Part shown: piece by piece, positions 1-9,040 of the stretch
Position numbering within the stretch: the stretch's first letter is position 1
Layout: every line of letters begins with the position of its first letter
Assembly: GCF_001017575.1 (NCBI RefSeq)
Contig: NZ_CP011372.1
Span: 1,488,001 to 1,552,000 of the forward strand
Origin: Campylobacter lari
Lineage (GTDB): Bacteria; Campylobacterota; Campylobacteria; Campylobacterales; Campylobacteraceae
Direction of reading: 5' to 3'
Length of the DNA: 64,000 nucleotides
Made by a program: the position numbers and the translations under genes
The notes under the pieces: model-generated
Told to the model about the DNA's origin: nothing
Seen by the model: the letters and a program-made list of their open reading frames with translations, nothing else
Database searches by the model: none

Positions 1-1
1 A

Positions 2-64
2 AATACAACTAGCATTCCAGTTGCACCAAGTGCCCCAATTAGTGAAAGTAATACTAGCAAATAA
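2..64 (+). CDS. secG: SecG C-terminus (partial)
   Basis: The frame is open from the window edge and reads a Ser/Thr/Pro/Ala-rich tail ending in ESNTSK and TAA at 62-64. Position directly upstream of frr and pyrE matches the secG-frr-pyrE order known in Campylobacter. SecG is a membrane subunit of the Sec translocon. Only about 20 residues are visible and they carry no diagnostic motif, so the call rests on synteny. Confidence 0.65.
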   Translation, partial: NTTSIPVAPSAPISESNTSK

Positions 65-76
65 AAAGGACAAACC

Positions 77-634
77 ATGCTAAATGAAATTTATACTAAA
101 CAAAAACAACAATCAGATAAAAGCTTAGAAGCTTTAAAAAAAGATTTTACTACCATAAGAACTGGCAAAGTAAACATCAATATACTTGATCATATTCATG
201 TTGATTATTATGGTAGCGCAACCCCACTTAATCAAGTAGCAACAGTTTTAGCAACCGATGCTTCAACCATTAGCATTACTCCTTGGGAAAAATCGATGCT
301 AAAAGCTATAGAAAGCGCCATAGCTGCAGCAAACATAGGAGTAAATCCAAACAACGATGGTGAAAGCGTGAAATTATTCTTCCCTCCTATGACAAGAGAA
401 CAAAGAGAAGAAAATGCTAAAAATGCCAAAGCTATGGGAGAAAAAGCTAAAGTGGCCATTAGAAACATTAGAAAAGATGCAAATGATGCGGTTAAAAAGC
501 TAGAAAAAGATAAAACAATTTCAGAAGATGAAGCCAAAAAAGCTTATGATGAAGTCCAAAAACAAACCGATAACTACACAGCAAAAGTAGATGAATTAGT
601 CAAAAATAAAGAAGCAGAACTTTTAAAGGTTTGA
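77..634 (+). CDS. frr: Ribosome recycling factor
   Basis: A 185-residue protein of the standard length for RRF. It begins [20 protein letters not shown] and has the typical N-terminal helix with FTTIRTGK (roughly residues 25-32), a middle segment containing ITPWEKSML, and the Lys/Glu-rich C-terminal helices with [12 protein letters not shown] works with EF-G in the cytoplasm to split post-termination ribosomes. An AAAAAGGA Shine-Dalgarno lies just upstream of the ATG. The next gene pyrE starts two bases after its stop, so the two are almost certainly co-transcribed. Confidence 0.97.
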   Translation: MLNEIYTKQKQQSDKSLEALKKDFTTIRTGKVNINILDHIHVDYYGSATPLNQVATVLATDASTISITPWEKSMLKAIESAIAAANIGVNPNNDGESVKLFFPPMTREQREENAKNAKAMGEKAKVAIRNIRKDANDAVKKLEKDKTISEDEAKKAYDEVQKQTDNYTAKVDELVKNKEAELLKV

Positions 635-636
635 TA

Positions 637-1245
637 ATGAACTTAGAACAAATTTATAAAGACTGTGGAGCATATTTACAAGGACATTTCTTGCTTAGCT
701 CAGGAAAACATTCTGAGTTTTACCTTCAAAGTGCTAAAGTTTTAGAAAATCCAAAACTAGCAGGTGAGCTTTGTGATGAACTTGCAAAAGTTATTGCTAG
801 TTTTAACATTGAATTTGATAGCATTTGCTCCCCTGCTTTGGGTGGAATTTTAGCAGGCTATGAGCTTGCTAGAGCTTGCAACAAACGCTTTATTTTCACT
901 GAGCGCGTAGAAGGAGTAATGAGCCTTAGACGTGGTTTTGAAGTAAAAAAAGGTGAAAAATTTATCGTTTGTGAAGATATTATTACAACAGGTGGTTCTG
1001 CACTTGAGAGCGCAAAAATCATCGAAAGTTTAGGCGGGGAAGTGGTAGGCTTTGCAGCTTTGGCAAATCGTGGCTTTTGTGCGGTAAAAAATTTAAACAA
1101 TCCAAGAAAAGAAAATGCAAAATTGCCTGAAAATTTACCACTTTTTGCACTAGGAAATTTCGAATTTGACATTCATGAAGCAAACGCTTGTCCACTTTGT
1201 GAAAAAGGCACCAAAGCTATCAAACCTGGTAGTCGTGGAAACTAA
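637..1245 (+). CDS. pyrE: Orotate phosphoribosyltransferase
   Basis: A 202-residue enzyme of pyrimidine synthesis that joins orotate and PRPP to give OMP. The PRPP-binding signature is clear as [17 protein letters not shown] near residue 110, with the catalytic-loop-like [15 protein letters not shown] before it. I chose ATG 637 over an in-frame TTG six bases earlier because [11 protein letters not shown] is the usual start of the family in Campylobacter and AAAGG sits at a good distance. The C-terminus has CPLCEKG, a small Cys pair seen in epsilonproteobacterial versions. The stop overlaps the next start by one base (TAATG). Confidence 0.96.
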   Translation: MNLEQIYKDCGAYLQGHFLLSSGKHSEFYLQSAKVLENPKLAGELCDELAKVIASFNIEFDSICSPALGGILAGYELARACNKRFIFTERVEGVMSLRRGFEVKKGEKFIVCEDIITTGGSALESAKIIESLGGEVVGFAALANRGFCAVKNLNNPRKENAKLPENLPLFALGNFEFDIHEANACPLCEKGTKAIKPGSRGN

Positions 1246-1661
1246 TGAAAACTAAAGCAAAAATAGCTACTCGCTTTTTAAGATTTAAAGCTTTTTTGAT
1301 TGATCTATTTTTGCTTTATGTGCCTATTTTATATTTATTTTATTTTACACTTGGCTCTAAAGAAGCCTTTTTAAACAATCAACTTATAATTTTTTTATGT
1401 TCTTTGATTTTTGGGCTTTTGCAAGCCTTATTTTTAGCAAAAAAAGCCCAAAGTCCTGGACTTAAAGCTTATGACTTGTATTTAATTGATCTTAAAAACG
1501 GTCAAAAACTTAATTTTTTTAGAATACTCTTGCGCTATATGATTTTTATCGTAAGTTTTGGTTTGTTAATTGGGTTTTTGGTAAGTTTTTTAAGAAAAGA
1601 CACTTTGGCTTTGCATGATATTTTAAGCCAAAGTGCTATTGTAACAAAGGTAGAAAAATGA
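1245..1661 (+). CDS. RDD family membrane protein
   Basis: A 138-residue inner-membrane protein with about three hydrophobic segments (around residues 14-36, 45-65 and 93-115). It matches the RDD family pattern: an early RFxAFLIDL segment with the conserved Arg and Asp, then SPGLKAYDLYLID, and a late LRKDTLALHDILSQS region. The function of RDD proteins is generally unknown; some are linked to ion transport. It overlaps pyrE by one base and nrdB by four (ATGA), so it lies inside the same operon. Confidence 0.85.
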   Translation: MKTKAKIATRFLRFKAFLIDLFLLYVPILYLFYFTLGSKEAFLNNQLIIFLCSLIFGLLQALFLAKKAQSPGLKAYDLYLIDLKNGQKLNFFRILLRYMIFIVSFGLLIGFLVSFLRKDTLALHDILSQSAIVTKVEK

Positions 1662-2680
1662 ATAGAAAAAGAATTTATAATCCAAAATCAAATGAAACTT
1701 TAAATGATAGAAAAGTATTTAATGGTAATCCTCATGGCATTTTAAATTTTACTAAAGCAAAATACACTTGGGCTTTAAAGCTTTGGGATTTAATGGAAGC
1801 AAATACTTGGTTTCCAAAAGAAGTGGATACAACTAAAGATGCGCTAGATTATCGCTGTAATCTAACCGTAGCAGAAAAAAGAATGTATGATTTAGTTTGG
1901 TCTCAACTTATCTCAATGGATAGTTTTCAAACAAATAATCTTGCTGATAATATCAATCCTTACATCACAGCACCTGAAATCAATGCAGTTTTAGCAAGAC
2001 AAGCTTACGAAGAAGCAAACCACTCAAAATCTTATGCGGTAATGGTTGAAGCAATCTGTGAAAATACAGACTTAATTTATGAAATGGAAAAACATGATGA
2101 AACTTTAAGAGAAAAAAACGATTTCATTTCAAGTATTTATGAAGAACTAGCTGGCGAAGTAGATGATAATAAACTTTTACTTGCAATGGTAGCAAATCAA
2201 ATTTTAGAAGGGGTATATTTTTACAGTGGCTTTACTGCTATTTATGCTTTAGCGCGCGCAGGAAAAATGCTAGGTTCAGCACAAATGATACGTTTTATAC
2301 AAAGAGATGAGATCACGCATTTGTTATTATTTCAAAATATGATTAATTCTGTACGCAAAGAAAGACCTGATTTATTTAATGATACTAATGTAAGTAAAAT
2401 CTATGACATGTTTAAAAAAGCAGGTGAGCTTGAAATCAAATGGGGTAAATACATCACTCAAAATCAAATCATGGGTTTTACAGATGATATTATAGAAGAA
2501 TATATTCACTATCTTGTTGATCAAAGACTCACTGCTATTAACCTTGATAAAATCTACAACGCAAAACATCCTATCAAATGGGTGGATGATTTTTCTAAAT
2601 TTAATGATCAAAAAAGTAATTTCTTTGAAAGTAAAGTTACAAATTACTCCAAAGGTAGTTTAAGTTTTGATGACTTTTAA
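1658..2680 (+). CDS. nrdB: Class Ia ribonucleotide reductase, beta subunit
   Basis: A 340-residue R2 subunit that houses the diiron-tyrosyl radical cofactor for deoxyribonucleotide synthesis. The ligand set is present: D88 (SMDSF), E119 and H122 in EANHSKSY, E184 (QILEGVYF), E218 and H221 (RDEITHL). The radical Tyr is Y126, four residues after H122, as in E. coli Y122. The C-terminal SLSFDDF tail fits the peptide that docks to the alpha subunit. The start ATG overlaps the stop of the RDD gene. The nrdA partner is not in the window. Confidence 0.97.
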   Translation: MNRKRIYNPKSNETLNDRKVFNGNPHGILNFTKAKYTWALKLWDLMEANTWFPKEVDTTKDALDYRCNLTVAEKRMYDLVWSQLISMDSFQTNNLADNINPYITAPEINAVLARQAYEEANHSKSYAVMVEAICENTDLIYEMEKHDETLREKNDFISSIYEELAGEVDDNKLLLAMVANQILEGVYFYSGFTAIYALARAGKMLGSAQMIRFIQRDEITHLLLFQNMINSVRKERPDLFNDTNVSKIYDMFKKAGELEIKWGKYITQNQIMGFTDDIIEEYIHYLVDQRLTAINLDKIYNAKHPIKWVDDFSKFNDQKSNFFESKVTNYSKGSLSFDDF

Positions 2681-2765
2681 GTCACAAAACTACTCATTTT
2701 TTTACACTTCTTAAATTAATTCTTTTTTATTGTTTAATATTTCTAATTTATTAAAAATAATATTA

Positions 2766-2771
2766 TATAAT
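2766..2771 (+). promoter_or_regulatory. Probable -10 of the dba-dsbI promoter
   Basis: TATAAT sits 34 bases before the dba start in an AT-rich, T-tract-containing region of about 120 bases after nrdB. Campylobacter sigma-70 promoters typically have a strong -10 and a T-rich upstream rather than a clear -35, which is what is seen. In C. jejuni this operon is reported to be iron-controlled; I cannot see a convincing Fur box here. Confidence 0.55.
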
Positions 2772-2804
2772 TCGCAGTTTTTATTTTAATTTAAAGGGGT
2801 AATT

Positions 2805-2972
2805 ATGGAGTTTTTAGAACTTTTGTTAATCTTTATCGCCATAGTTCTCATGATAGTTAAACCTGAAAAAGAAAAACTAGCTTTTTCTATACTTGTAATT
2901 TCATGGGCTATTATGGTATTTGACTATCTAGGTCGTAAATCAGGCGCAATCTTAGGCCTAATGAATCTATAA
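2805..2972 (+). CDS. dba: Dba, small accessory membrane protein of DsbI
   Basis: A 55-residue protein beginning MEFLELLLIFIAIVLMIVKP, with two hydrophobic stretches separated by a charged PEKEKL turn, so probably two membrane helices. AAAGGGG precedes the ATG. It is followed after ten bases by dsbI, whose Shine-Dalgarno overlaps the dba stop codon. In C. jejuni the dba-dsbI pair is co-transcribed and dsbI translation depends on dba; the arrangement here fits such coupling. Identification rests on size, character and position. Confidence 0.85.
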   Translation: MEFLELLLIFIAIVLMIVKPEKEKLAFSILVISWAIMVFDYLGRKSGAILGLMNL

Positions 2973-2982
2973 GGTGGCAAAC

Positions 2983-4500
2983 ATGTGTGATATTAACAAA
3001 ACTAAATTCTTTTACTTTTTAATGTGTTTGGCAGGTTTTTTAGTTATTTTAATGCCTGTTGGAACAGCAAATTTAATTTTTGGCTATATGTTGGGTGATA
3101 GCCCTTGTACTTCTTGCTGGGGTCAAAGAGAATCTATGATTTATATCGGTGTAGCGGCTTTATTTATTGTACGCTATGGTATGAAAGGTAAATTTTTAGC
3201 TTTCCTTTTGATTGCAACTGCATTTGGTTTATGGCAATCATTCAACCATGTAAGTGGCCATGCACATCGCGATCTTGATCAAGGTTTTGGCTTACCTATT
3301 TTTGGTTTACATACTTATTTTTGGGCTGAAGTGGTATTTTGGGCTGTGGTTTTATTGCTTGGTGTTATTTTTGCTTTTGCTCCAAAATTTGGCTCATTTG
3401 AAAAAGAAATGGAAGGCGCAAGCTTTAGAAAATTAACTAAATTTAACTTAGCTGCTATGGTTATTGTTGCTTTTATTGTAGCTTCAAATGTATTTCAAGC
3501 TTTCGTAAGCACTGGTCCTATTCCATATAGTGGACAAGGCGATCCAGTTCGCTTTAGTTTAAATCCAAAATACATCATTTGGGATGATTCAGGCTGGAGT
3601 AAAAGCTGGAAAAGTGTTTCTTTCTTAGGAAAACGCGATGTTAAGGAACCTGATTTTGCTTTTGCACCTGCTAGTGAAAAATTAGGTATTCAATTTGATA
3701 ATAACATTAGCAATGCTCCATTTGCAAATATTGATGATAATCTAAAAATTACAGGCGAAATGAAAATTGATCTTCCTAAGGCTATTAATACTCTTGATTA
3801 TATTAATGGAGAGTATGTTGCAAGTTCTAAATGGGAAGTATTTTTCTTAGATGATAACTTTAGCACTAAAGCAGACTTTCTATTAGATCCATATTTTTCA
3901 GCTACAATTAACCCTATTGTAGGAATTATTCCTTATTTGGACAATAAATACATCTTAATGGGCTCTAATAAATCTTTCTTGAGATTTACTCAAAATCCTA
4001 ATGCAGATGAAACATTACAATATGCTGATTTTATGAGAGGAGCAAATAATTTCGAAGGACAAGGTAAAGATCTTGGTCGTGGTAGAATTGATACAGTTAG
4101 AGCTAAATTCCATCATGTTTTAAGCACAACAACAGATGGAAAATATATGTATCTTGCTACTGTTCCAAACAATAAAGATGCTAAAACTTTTGTAATCTCT
4201 AAAATTTCTTTAGCAGATAGAGTTCTTTCAGCTGAATTTACTCCTAAAGCTGACTTAAAAGAAGGAAAAACTTTAGGCGATCTTTATGTAACTTCAATGG
4301 CATTTAAAGATGGTAAAATTTATGCATTAAGTAAAAAACATAATGTTATTGCTGTAATTGATTTAGATAAAGAAGAAATTGTAAAAACTATTTCTTATCC
4401 AGAAAATATCACTAATGCAAGAAGTTTATTCTTCAAAGATGGCAAAGCACACATCTTATCTTATCAAGATGGATCAAATATCCTTTATACACTTGATTAA
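2983..4500 (+). CDS. dsbI: DsbI, DsbB-family disulfide oxidoreductase with C-terminal periplasmic domain
   Basis: A 505-residue inner-membrane protein. The N-terminal third has five or so hydrophobic segments and the redox pair C42-x-x-C45 in SPCTSCWGQRE, the DsbB-type quinone-linked motif. From about residue 185 to the end is a soluble repeat-rich region that resembles a beta-propeller (several DGK-x-Y/I-x-L blade-like segments), as in other epsilonproteobacterial DsbI. It reoxidises a periplasmic thiol oxidase. I chose ATG 2983 over a GTG nine bases earlier because AAGGTGG is ideally spaced from the ATG. A hairpin terminator follows directly. Confidence 0.93.
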   Translation: MCDINKTKFFYFLMCLAGFLVILMPVGTANLIFGYMLGDSPCTSCWGQRESMIYIGVAALFIVRYGMKGKFLAFLLIATAFGLWQSFNHVSGHAHRDLDQGFGLPIFGLHTYFWAEVVFWAVVLLLGVIFAFAPKFGSFEKEMEGASFRKLTKFNLAAMVIVAFIVASNVFQAFVSTGPIPYSGQGDPVRFSLNPKYIIWDDSGWSKSWKSVSFLGKRDVKEPDFAFAPASEKLGIQFDNNISNAPFANIDDNLKITGEMKIDLPKAINTLDYINGEYVASSKWEVFFLDDNFSTKADFLLDPYFSATINPIVGIIPYLDNKYILMGSNKSFLRFTQNPNADETLQYADFMRGANNFEGQGKDLGRGRIDTVRAKFHHVLSTTTDGKYMYLATVPNNKDAKTFVISKISLADRVLSAEFTPKADLKEGKTLGDLYVTSMAFKDGKIYALSKKHNVIAVIDLDKEEIVKTISYPENITNARSLFFKDGKAHILSYQDGSNILYTLD

Positions 4501-4501
4501 T

Positions 4502-4530
4502 CTTAAGGCGTTCTACGCCTTAAGAATTTT
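4502..4530 (+). terminator. Intrinsic terminator of dba-dsbI
   Basis: CTTAAGGCG, five-base loop, CGCCTTAAG, then AATTTT. It forms a perfect 9-bp stem two bases after the dsbI stop. Confidence 0.85.
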
Positions 4531-4586
4531 AAGATAAATAAATAATTTTTAAGATAAAATAACACTTTTTTACCAAGGAGTGCTTA

Positions 4587-5219
4587 TTGATTCATATATT
4601 TGAACAAAAACAATGTCAAACAATGGCAGAAGAAATTCGCAAAAATACGTTTATCAACGATGAATTATTTGAAGCTTTTTGTTCTACTCCAAGAGAAATT
4701 TTTTCACCGTTAAAAATGCATGCTTATAGGCTTGATGCACTTCCTCTAATGGGAAATCAATGGATAAGCTCGCCTTTAACCGTAGCTAAAATGACTATGG
4801 CGCTTGATTTTAAAGATGCAGATAGTGTTTTAGAAATAGGCTGTGGTAGCGGGTATCAAGCTGCAATTTTAAGTAAGCTTATTAGAAGAGTTTTTACCAT
4901 AGAGCGCATTGAAAAACTTGCAATTAGCGCTATAGAAAAATTTAAAAAACTAAACTATGCTAATATTCATGTAAAATTTGATGATGGGCAAAATGGTTGG
5001 AAAAATTATGCGCCTTATGATAGAATTTTACTCTCAGCTTATATAGAGCATATCCCAAATGTATTATTTGATCAACTTGAAAACAATGGAATTTTAGTAG
5101 CTCCTTTACTCATAGAAAATCAACAATTTATCACTAAATTTACCAAAAAAGATGGCAAGATTAGTAAAGAAGTTTTAGACGAATGTCTTTTTGTGCCTAT
5201 CAAAGATGGTAAAGAATAG
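4587..5219 (+). CDS. pcm: Protein-L-isoaspartate O-methyltransferase
   Basis: A 210-residue SAM-dependent methyltransferase that repairs isoaspartyl residues in aged proteins. Motif I is VLEIGCGSGYQAA (about residues 80-92), preceded by the family-typical substrate segment with ISSPLTVAKM. The start is TTG, favoured because AAGGAG lies six bases before it; the first downstream ATG would remove 12 residues and has no ribosome site. It sits alone between the dsbI terminator and a convergent acetyltransferase gene whose stop abuts its own. Confidence 0.93.
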   Translation: MIHIFEQKQCQTMAEEIRKNTFINDELFEAFCSTPREIFSPLKMHAYRLDALPLMGNQWISSPLTVAKMTMALDFKDADSVLEIGCGSGYQAAILSKLIRRVFTIERIEKLAISAIEKFKKLNYANIHVKFDDGQNGWKNYAPYDRILLSAYIEHIPNVLFDQLENNGILVAPLLIENQQFITKFTKKDGKISKEVLDECLFVPIKDGKE

Positions 5220-5669
5220 TTAAAATTTCATTTTTAAAACAATAAAACCATATTCATCTTTATATTCACTCTCTTGTAAAAAACCATTTTTCCGATAAAA
5301 TTTATATGCCTTATAATTATCTTTATTTACTTCAACATATTTCAAATGATAATTATTTACAGCTTTAGATATTAAAGCAGTGCCTATACCTTTGTTAAAA
5401 TATTTTGACCTTAAAAACAACATTTCAATTTTATCGTCCACAAATGCTAAAAATCCAATCATTTCATCTTTATCATAGCAAATCAAATAATTTAAACCAA
5501 AGAATACTTGAGAATTTAAAAGATCATTTTTAATCTTTTCTCTATCAAAATCAGATAAAAAATCATGGGAATGTTTTACACTATCCTCCCATATATCAAT
5601 CAATTTATCCTTAATATTATCTGTAATTTTTTTAAAATATTTAATTTTAATATAATTATTTTTAAACAT
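5220..5669 (-). CDS. GNAT family N-acetyltransferase
   Basis: A 149-residue single-domain GNAT protein. Motif A is visible as LRSKYFNKGIGTALISKAV (residues about 88-106), where the Gly-rich turn binds the acetyl-CoA pyrophosphate. Motif B follows as NKDNYKAYKFYRKNGF, typical of amino-group acetyltransferases. The substrate cannot be inferred from sequence. It is a lone minus-strand gene, convergent with pcm with no gap and divergent from the carbonic anhydrase-like gene, so it may be an accessory insertion at this site. Confidence 0.85.
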   Translation of the reverse strand: MFKNNYIKIKYFKKITDNIKDKLIDIWEDSVKHSHDFLSDFDREKIKNDLLNSQVFFGLNYLICYDKDEMIGFLAFVDDKIEMLFLRSKYFNKGIGTALISKAVNNYHLKYVEVNKDNYKAYKFYRKNGFLQESEYKDEYGFIVLKMKF

Positions 5670-5720
5670 AAGCTTCTTATAGGATTTATTTTTTTATAAT
5701 TATACTAAAAAAGGAATATT

Positions 5721-6461
5721 ATGAGTTTTAAAAAAATACTTTTTGGTTTATTTACCACTAGCATGCTTTTTGCCTATGAGCAAATGCCTCAAAATGCCTC
5801 ACATGGAAATTTCTTAGACAAAGACAAATGGAAAAATTTAGATAAAAACTGGATTTATTGTGAAAGTGGATTAAATCAAGATTTTATCAATATAAACAGT
5901 AAAAAGGTTACAAATAAAAATCATTCTTTAGAATTTAACTATTCAAACGATTCTTTTGGCTTAATAAATGATGGTTATACTATAAAAATGCATTTTGCAA
6001 GCAATGGAAGCCATATCGTGCTAGATAATACAGCCTATAATTTATCTCATTTTCACTTTCACGCTCCATCAAAAATTTCTATTGATAAAAAGTCTTACCC
6101 TTTAGAAATTCATTTTAGTCATGTAAGTCAAAAAGGCGATATAGCAGTGGTTGCATTATTTTTACAAGAAGGCGTGGAAAATCCTTTTATTAAAAAAATC
6201 ATTCGTGCTTTTCCTAAAAAAGAAGGCGATAAGCTTTATGTTCAAGGCTTAAGTGCTAATGAGTTATTACCAAATGACCTTCAATCTTTTTATATCTTTA
6301 AAAACAAACTCAACAAGCCTTGTAATCAAAAAATCACTTGGATAGTTTTAAAAGATATGAGCTATGCCTCTAAAGAGCAAATCCAAACCATACAAAATTT
6401 AATGGGAAAAAATGAGAATTTAAAAATACAAGAAATTAATAATTTAGAACAAAATGATTAA
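5721..6461 (+). CDS. Secreted alpha-carbonic anhydrase-like protein, catalytic residues lost
   Basis: A 246-residue protein with a signal peptide (cleavage probably near residue 18) and an alpha-carbonic anhydrase fold by sequence: SHFHFHAPS, YPLEIHFSH and KPCNQKITW. The three zinc ligands are kept as H112, H114 and H131, and the disulfide pair as C47 and C201. Compared with active family members, the proton-shuttle His is Y86 (DGYTI), the Glu of PSEH/PME is K118, and the gatekeeper GSLTxPPC is KNKLNKPC, one residue shorter and without Thr. QSPI is QDFI. I infer weak or absent CO2 hydration and perhaps another periplasmic role. A -10-like AT-rich region and AAAGGA precede the start. Confidence 0.85.
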   Translation: MSFKKILFGLFTTSMLFAYEQMPQNASHGNFLDKDKWKNLDKNWIYCESGLNQDFININSKKVTNKNHSLEFNYSNDSFGLINDGYTIKMHFASNGSHIVLDNTAYNLSHFHFHAPSKISIDKKSYPLEIHFSHVSQKGDIAVVALFLQEGVENPFIKKIIRAFPKKEGDKLYVQGLSANELLPNDLQSFYIFKNKLNKPCNQKITWIVLKDMSYASKEQIQTIQNLMGKNENLKIQEINNLEQND

Positions 6462-6482
6462 GTAAGCTAAACTTAATCATTT
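6452..6482. terminator. Bidirectional terminator between convergent genes
   Basis: A perfect 12-bp stem (AAATGATTAAGT pairing with ACTTAATCATTT) around a seven-base loop. It overlaps the stop codons of both the carbonic anhydrase-like gene and the convergent membrane-protein gene. Confidence 0.75.
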
Positions 6483-7105
6483 ATAAAAGCTTGAATTTTT
6501 TCTAAATTAGCTCTAAAAAGTTTAAAATTTAACTCGCAAGATATTTTTAAATCAGCAAAAAAAGGATTTTTCAAACTTGCTATAAGCAAGTAATCATCTT
6601 TTTTTAAAACTCTTTGTGCAGAAAATTCTTTATCTTTTACTTTTTCAAAAATACTTTCATTTGAGTTAATATCTTCTTTTAATTTCTTACTATAAAGCAA
6701 AATTCCACAAAAGAAATTCCCAAATTCATCTTTAAATTTCACATCATAAAGAATAAAATCATCGAAAATAAAAGAATTTTGAGAATGATAAGTTTTTAAA
6801 GAAAAATCAAAAGCAATTTTTTCAAAATCTTTTTGATCAAAACCTTGTTTGTCAAATTTAGCATTGTTTTGTTTTAAAAATTCTTCACACATTTTAAATA
6901 CAAGCTCATTGCGTCCCCACATAAGCTTTCTTCCTAAAATTCTAAAAAACAAAACTCCTGCTAAAACAGCAAAAAATAAAGCTATAATCACATCCTTGCT
7001 AAATTGAAAAGCAAGAAAAAATATAACCAAAGCTTCAGCAAATGCTAAAATTTGCAAAGCTTTGAGTCTTTTATTTAAAGCTTGTCTTATGGCTTCAAAA
7101 TCCAT
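6473..7105 (-). CDS. Hypothetical membrane protein downstream of typA
   Basis: A 210-residue protein with two close hydrophobic segments (about residues 18-34 and 38-56) followed by a cytoplasmic or periplasmic mixed alpha/beta region. The layout resembles DUF3137-type proteins, but I do not recognise a signature with certainty. Its ATG overlaps the typA stop by one base, so it is co-transcribed with typA; the same neighbour pair is known in C. jejuni. No function is suggested by the sequence. Confidence 0.8.
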   Translation of the reverse strand: MDFEAIRQALNKRLKALQILAFAEALVIFFLAFQFSKDVIIALFFAVLAGVLFFRILGRKLMWGRNELVFKMCEEFLKQNNAKFDKQGFDQKDFEKIAFDFSLKTYHSQNSFIFDDFILYDVKFKDEFGNFFCGILLYSKKLKEDINSNESIFEKVKDKEFSAQRVLKKDDYLLIASLKNPFFADLKISCELNFKLFRANLEKIQAFIND

Positions 7106-8913
7106 TAAGACTTAGCCTTTTCCATTCTTTTTCTTTGAGTAGGATCAAGATATCTTTTTCTAACTCTAATATTTTGTGGAGTAACCTCTACAAGCTCATC
7201 TTCTTCTATCCATTCCAATGCTCTTTCAAGGCTTAATTTTCTAGGTGGCACAAGCTTAATCGCATCATCGCTTCCACTTGCTCTAACATTCGTTAAATTT
7301 TTACCTTTAATCGGATTAACATCTAAATCATTTGGACGTGAATGCTCGCCTATAATCATACCTGTATATACTTTTGTTTGAGGATCGATAAATAACACCC
7401 CTCTATCTTGCAAATTAAATAAAGAATACCCTAGCGCAACACCATTTTCCATAGAAATTAATGCACCATTATTTCTTTTTTCAACTGCCCCGCTAAATGG
7501 ACGAAACTCTAAAAAGCTATGGTTCATCACACCCTCGCCTTTAGTATCTGTTAAAAATTGTGATCTAAATCCTATAAGCCCGCGCGCAGGAATTTCAAAC
7601 TCAAGTCTTGTTTGACCATCTCCAGTTGGTGTCATAGTTTTCATTTCAGCTTTTCTTTTACCTAGTTTTTCAATCACCACTCCAGTAAAATCATCAGGCA
7701 CATCAATCACTAAATGCTCAAACGGCTCTGTTTTAACCCCATCTTCTACCTTAACGATAACCTCAGGTCTTCCCATACAAAACTCAAAGCCTTCTCTACG
7801 CATATTTTCAGCTAAGATAGTTATTTGAAGCTCACCTCTTCCGCTTACTTTAAATTTACCCTCGCCTGTACTTTCATATTTCATAGCAATATTAGTTTTC
7901 ATTTCCGCTTCTAAGCGTTCTGCGATTTTATTTGAAGTTACATGTTTGCCTTCAGTACCTGCTAAAGGACCATCATTTACTGAAAATACTATACTTAAAG
8001 TTGGTTCTTCTATATGTAAAGGATCAAGTGGCATAGGGTTGTTTGGATCTACCACACTATCTCCCACATCTAAAGCTTCAAAACCTGCAATCGCTACAAT
8101 ATCGCCTGTCCCTGCTTCTTCAATATCCATTTTTTCTAGACCCATAAAACCAATAAGTTTTGAAATTCTTCCATTGATTTTAGAACCATCTGCCTTAGCA
8201 AGCATTACATTTTGATTTTTCTTTACTTTACCATTAAAAATTCTTGCAATTCCTATTTTACCAACGAAATTATCATAACCTAGAGTAAAAACTTGAAGCT
8301 GTAAAGGATTTTCATCACTACCACTTGGAGCAGGCACGCGCTCAAGTATAGTCTTAAACAACGGCTCCATATTAGTACTTTCATCTTCAAGTGCAAGTTT
8401 TGCATAACCATTTTTAGCAGCTGCATAAACCACTGCAAAATCAAGTTGCTCATCATTTGCCTCTAAAGCCACGAAAAGATCAAAAATTTCATTGATTACT
8501 CTTTCAGGATCAGCAGCTGGCTTGTCGATTTTATTAATAACAACAATAGGTTTAAGCCCTAAAGATAAAGCCTTTTTTACCACAAATTTAGTTTGAGGCA
8601 TAACCCCTTCTTGCGCATCAACTAAAAGCAAAACTCCATCAACCATTTTTAACACACGCTCAACTTCACCACCAAAATCAGCATGGCCTGGAGTGTCTAT
8701 GATGTTTATTTTAGTGCCTTTATAATTAATAGCAGTATTTTTAGAAAGTATAGTAATACCTCTTTCTTTTTCTATATCATTACTATCCATTACGCGCTCT
8801 GCTATTTGCTCACGCTCGCTAAAAGTTCCTGATTGCTTTAAAAGCTCATCTACCATTGTTGTTTTACCATGATCAACGTGAGCTATAACGGCTATATTTC
8901 TAATATTATCCAA
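7105..8913 (-). CDS. typA: TypA/BipA translational GTPase
   Basis: A 602-residue ribosome-associated GTPase of the EF-G superfamily, linked to stress and cold adaptation. G1 is AHVDHGKTT (near residue 10), G2 lies in ERGITI, G3 is DTPGHADF, and G4 is NKID. The C-terminal part has the EF-G-like domains and the TypA-specific end with [16 protein letters not shown]. The frame continues 24 codons upstream, but TTG at 8913 gives the conserved start (M)[15 protein letters not shown] and has GGAG six bases before it. The region upstream also carries the divergent flagellar sigma-54 promoter. Confidence 0.95.
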   Translation of the reverse strand: MDNIRNIAVIAHVDHGKTTMVDELLKQSGTFSEREQIAERVMDSNDIEKERGITILSKNTAINYKGTKINIIDTPGHADFGGEVERVLKMVDGVLLLVDAQEGVMPQTKFVVKKALSLGLKPIVVINKIDKPAADPERVINEIFDLFVALEANDEQLDFAVVYAAAKNGYAKLALEDESTNMEPLFKTILERVPAPSGSDENPLQLQVFTLGYDNFVGKIGIARIFNGKVKKNQNVMLAKADGSKINGRISKLIGFMGLEKMDIEEAGTGDIVAIAGFEALDVGDSVVDPNNPMPLDPLHIEEPTLSIVFSVNDGPLAGTEGKHVTSNKIAERLEAEMKTNIAMKYESTGEGKFKVSGRGELQITILAENMRREGFEFCMGRPEVIVKVEDGVKTEPFEHLVIDVPDDFTGVVIEKLGKRKAEMKTMTPTGDGQTRLEFEIPARGLIGFRSQFLTDTKGEGVMNHSFLEFRPFSGAVEKRNNGALISMENGVALGYSLFNLQDRGVLFIDPQTKVYTGMIIGEHSRPNDLDVNPIKGKNLTNVRASGSDDAIKLVPPRKLSLERALEWIEEDELVEVTPQNIRVRKRYLDPTQRKRMEKAKS

Positions 8914-8986
8914 GTTTTTCTCCAAAGTCTTAAATTTAAAATCTAATATTATATAAAAAAAATGCTTAAAAGTTAAGATTAGCAAA

Positions 8987-9004
8987 TTGGAACACTTGTT
9001 GCTT
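8987..9004 (+). promoter_or_regulatory. Sigma-54 promoter of the hook-gene operon
   Basis: TTGGAACACTTGTTGCTT has GG at 8989-8990 and GC at 9001-9002 with exactly ten bases between, the -24/-12 spacing required by RpoN. It lies 37 bases before the first gene of a flagellar operon of the class that is RpoN/FlgR-dependent in Campylobacter. Confidence 0.88.
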
Positions 9005-9040
9005 TTGTCTTGGATAAGAATTATTTTTAAGGAGAAAAAT

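Noticed and set aside
232-537. 101-codon antisense frame in frr
   Set aside because: Hydrophobic shadow of a well-supported gene; no ribosome site.
8914-8985. N-terminal extension of TypA
   Set aside because: The added 24 residues are AT-rich noise ([13 protein letters not shown]) upstream of a good ribosome site and conserved start.
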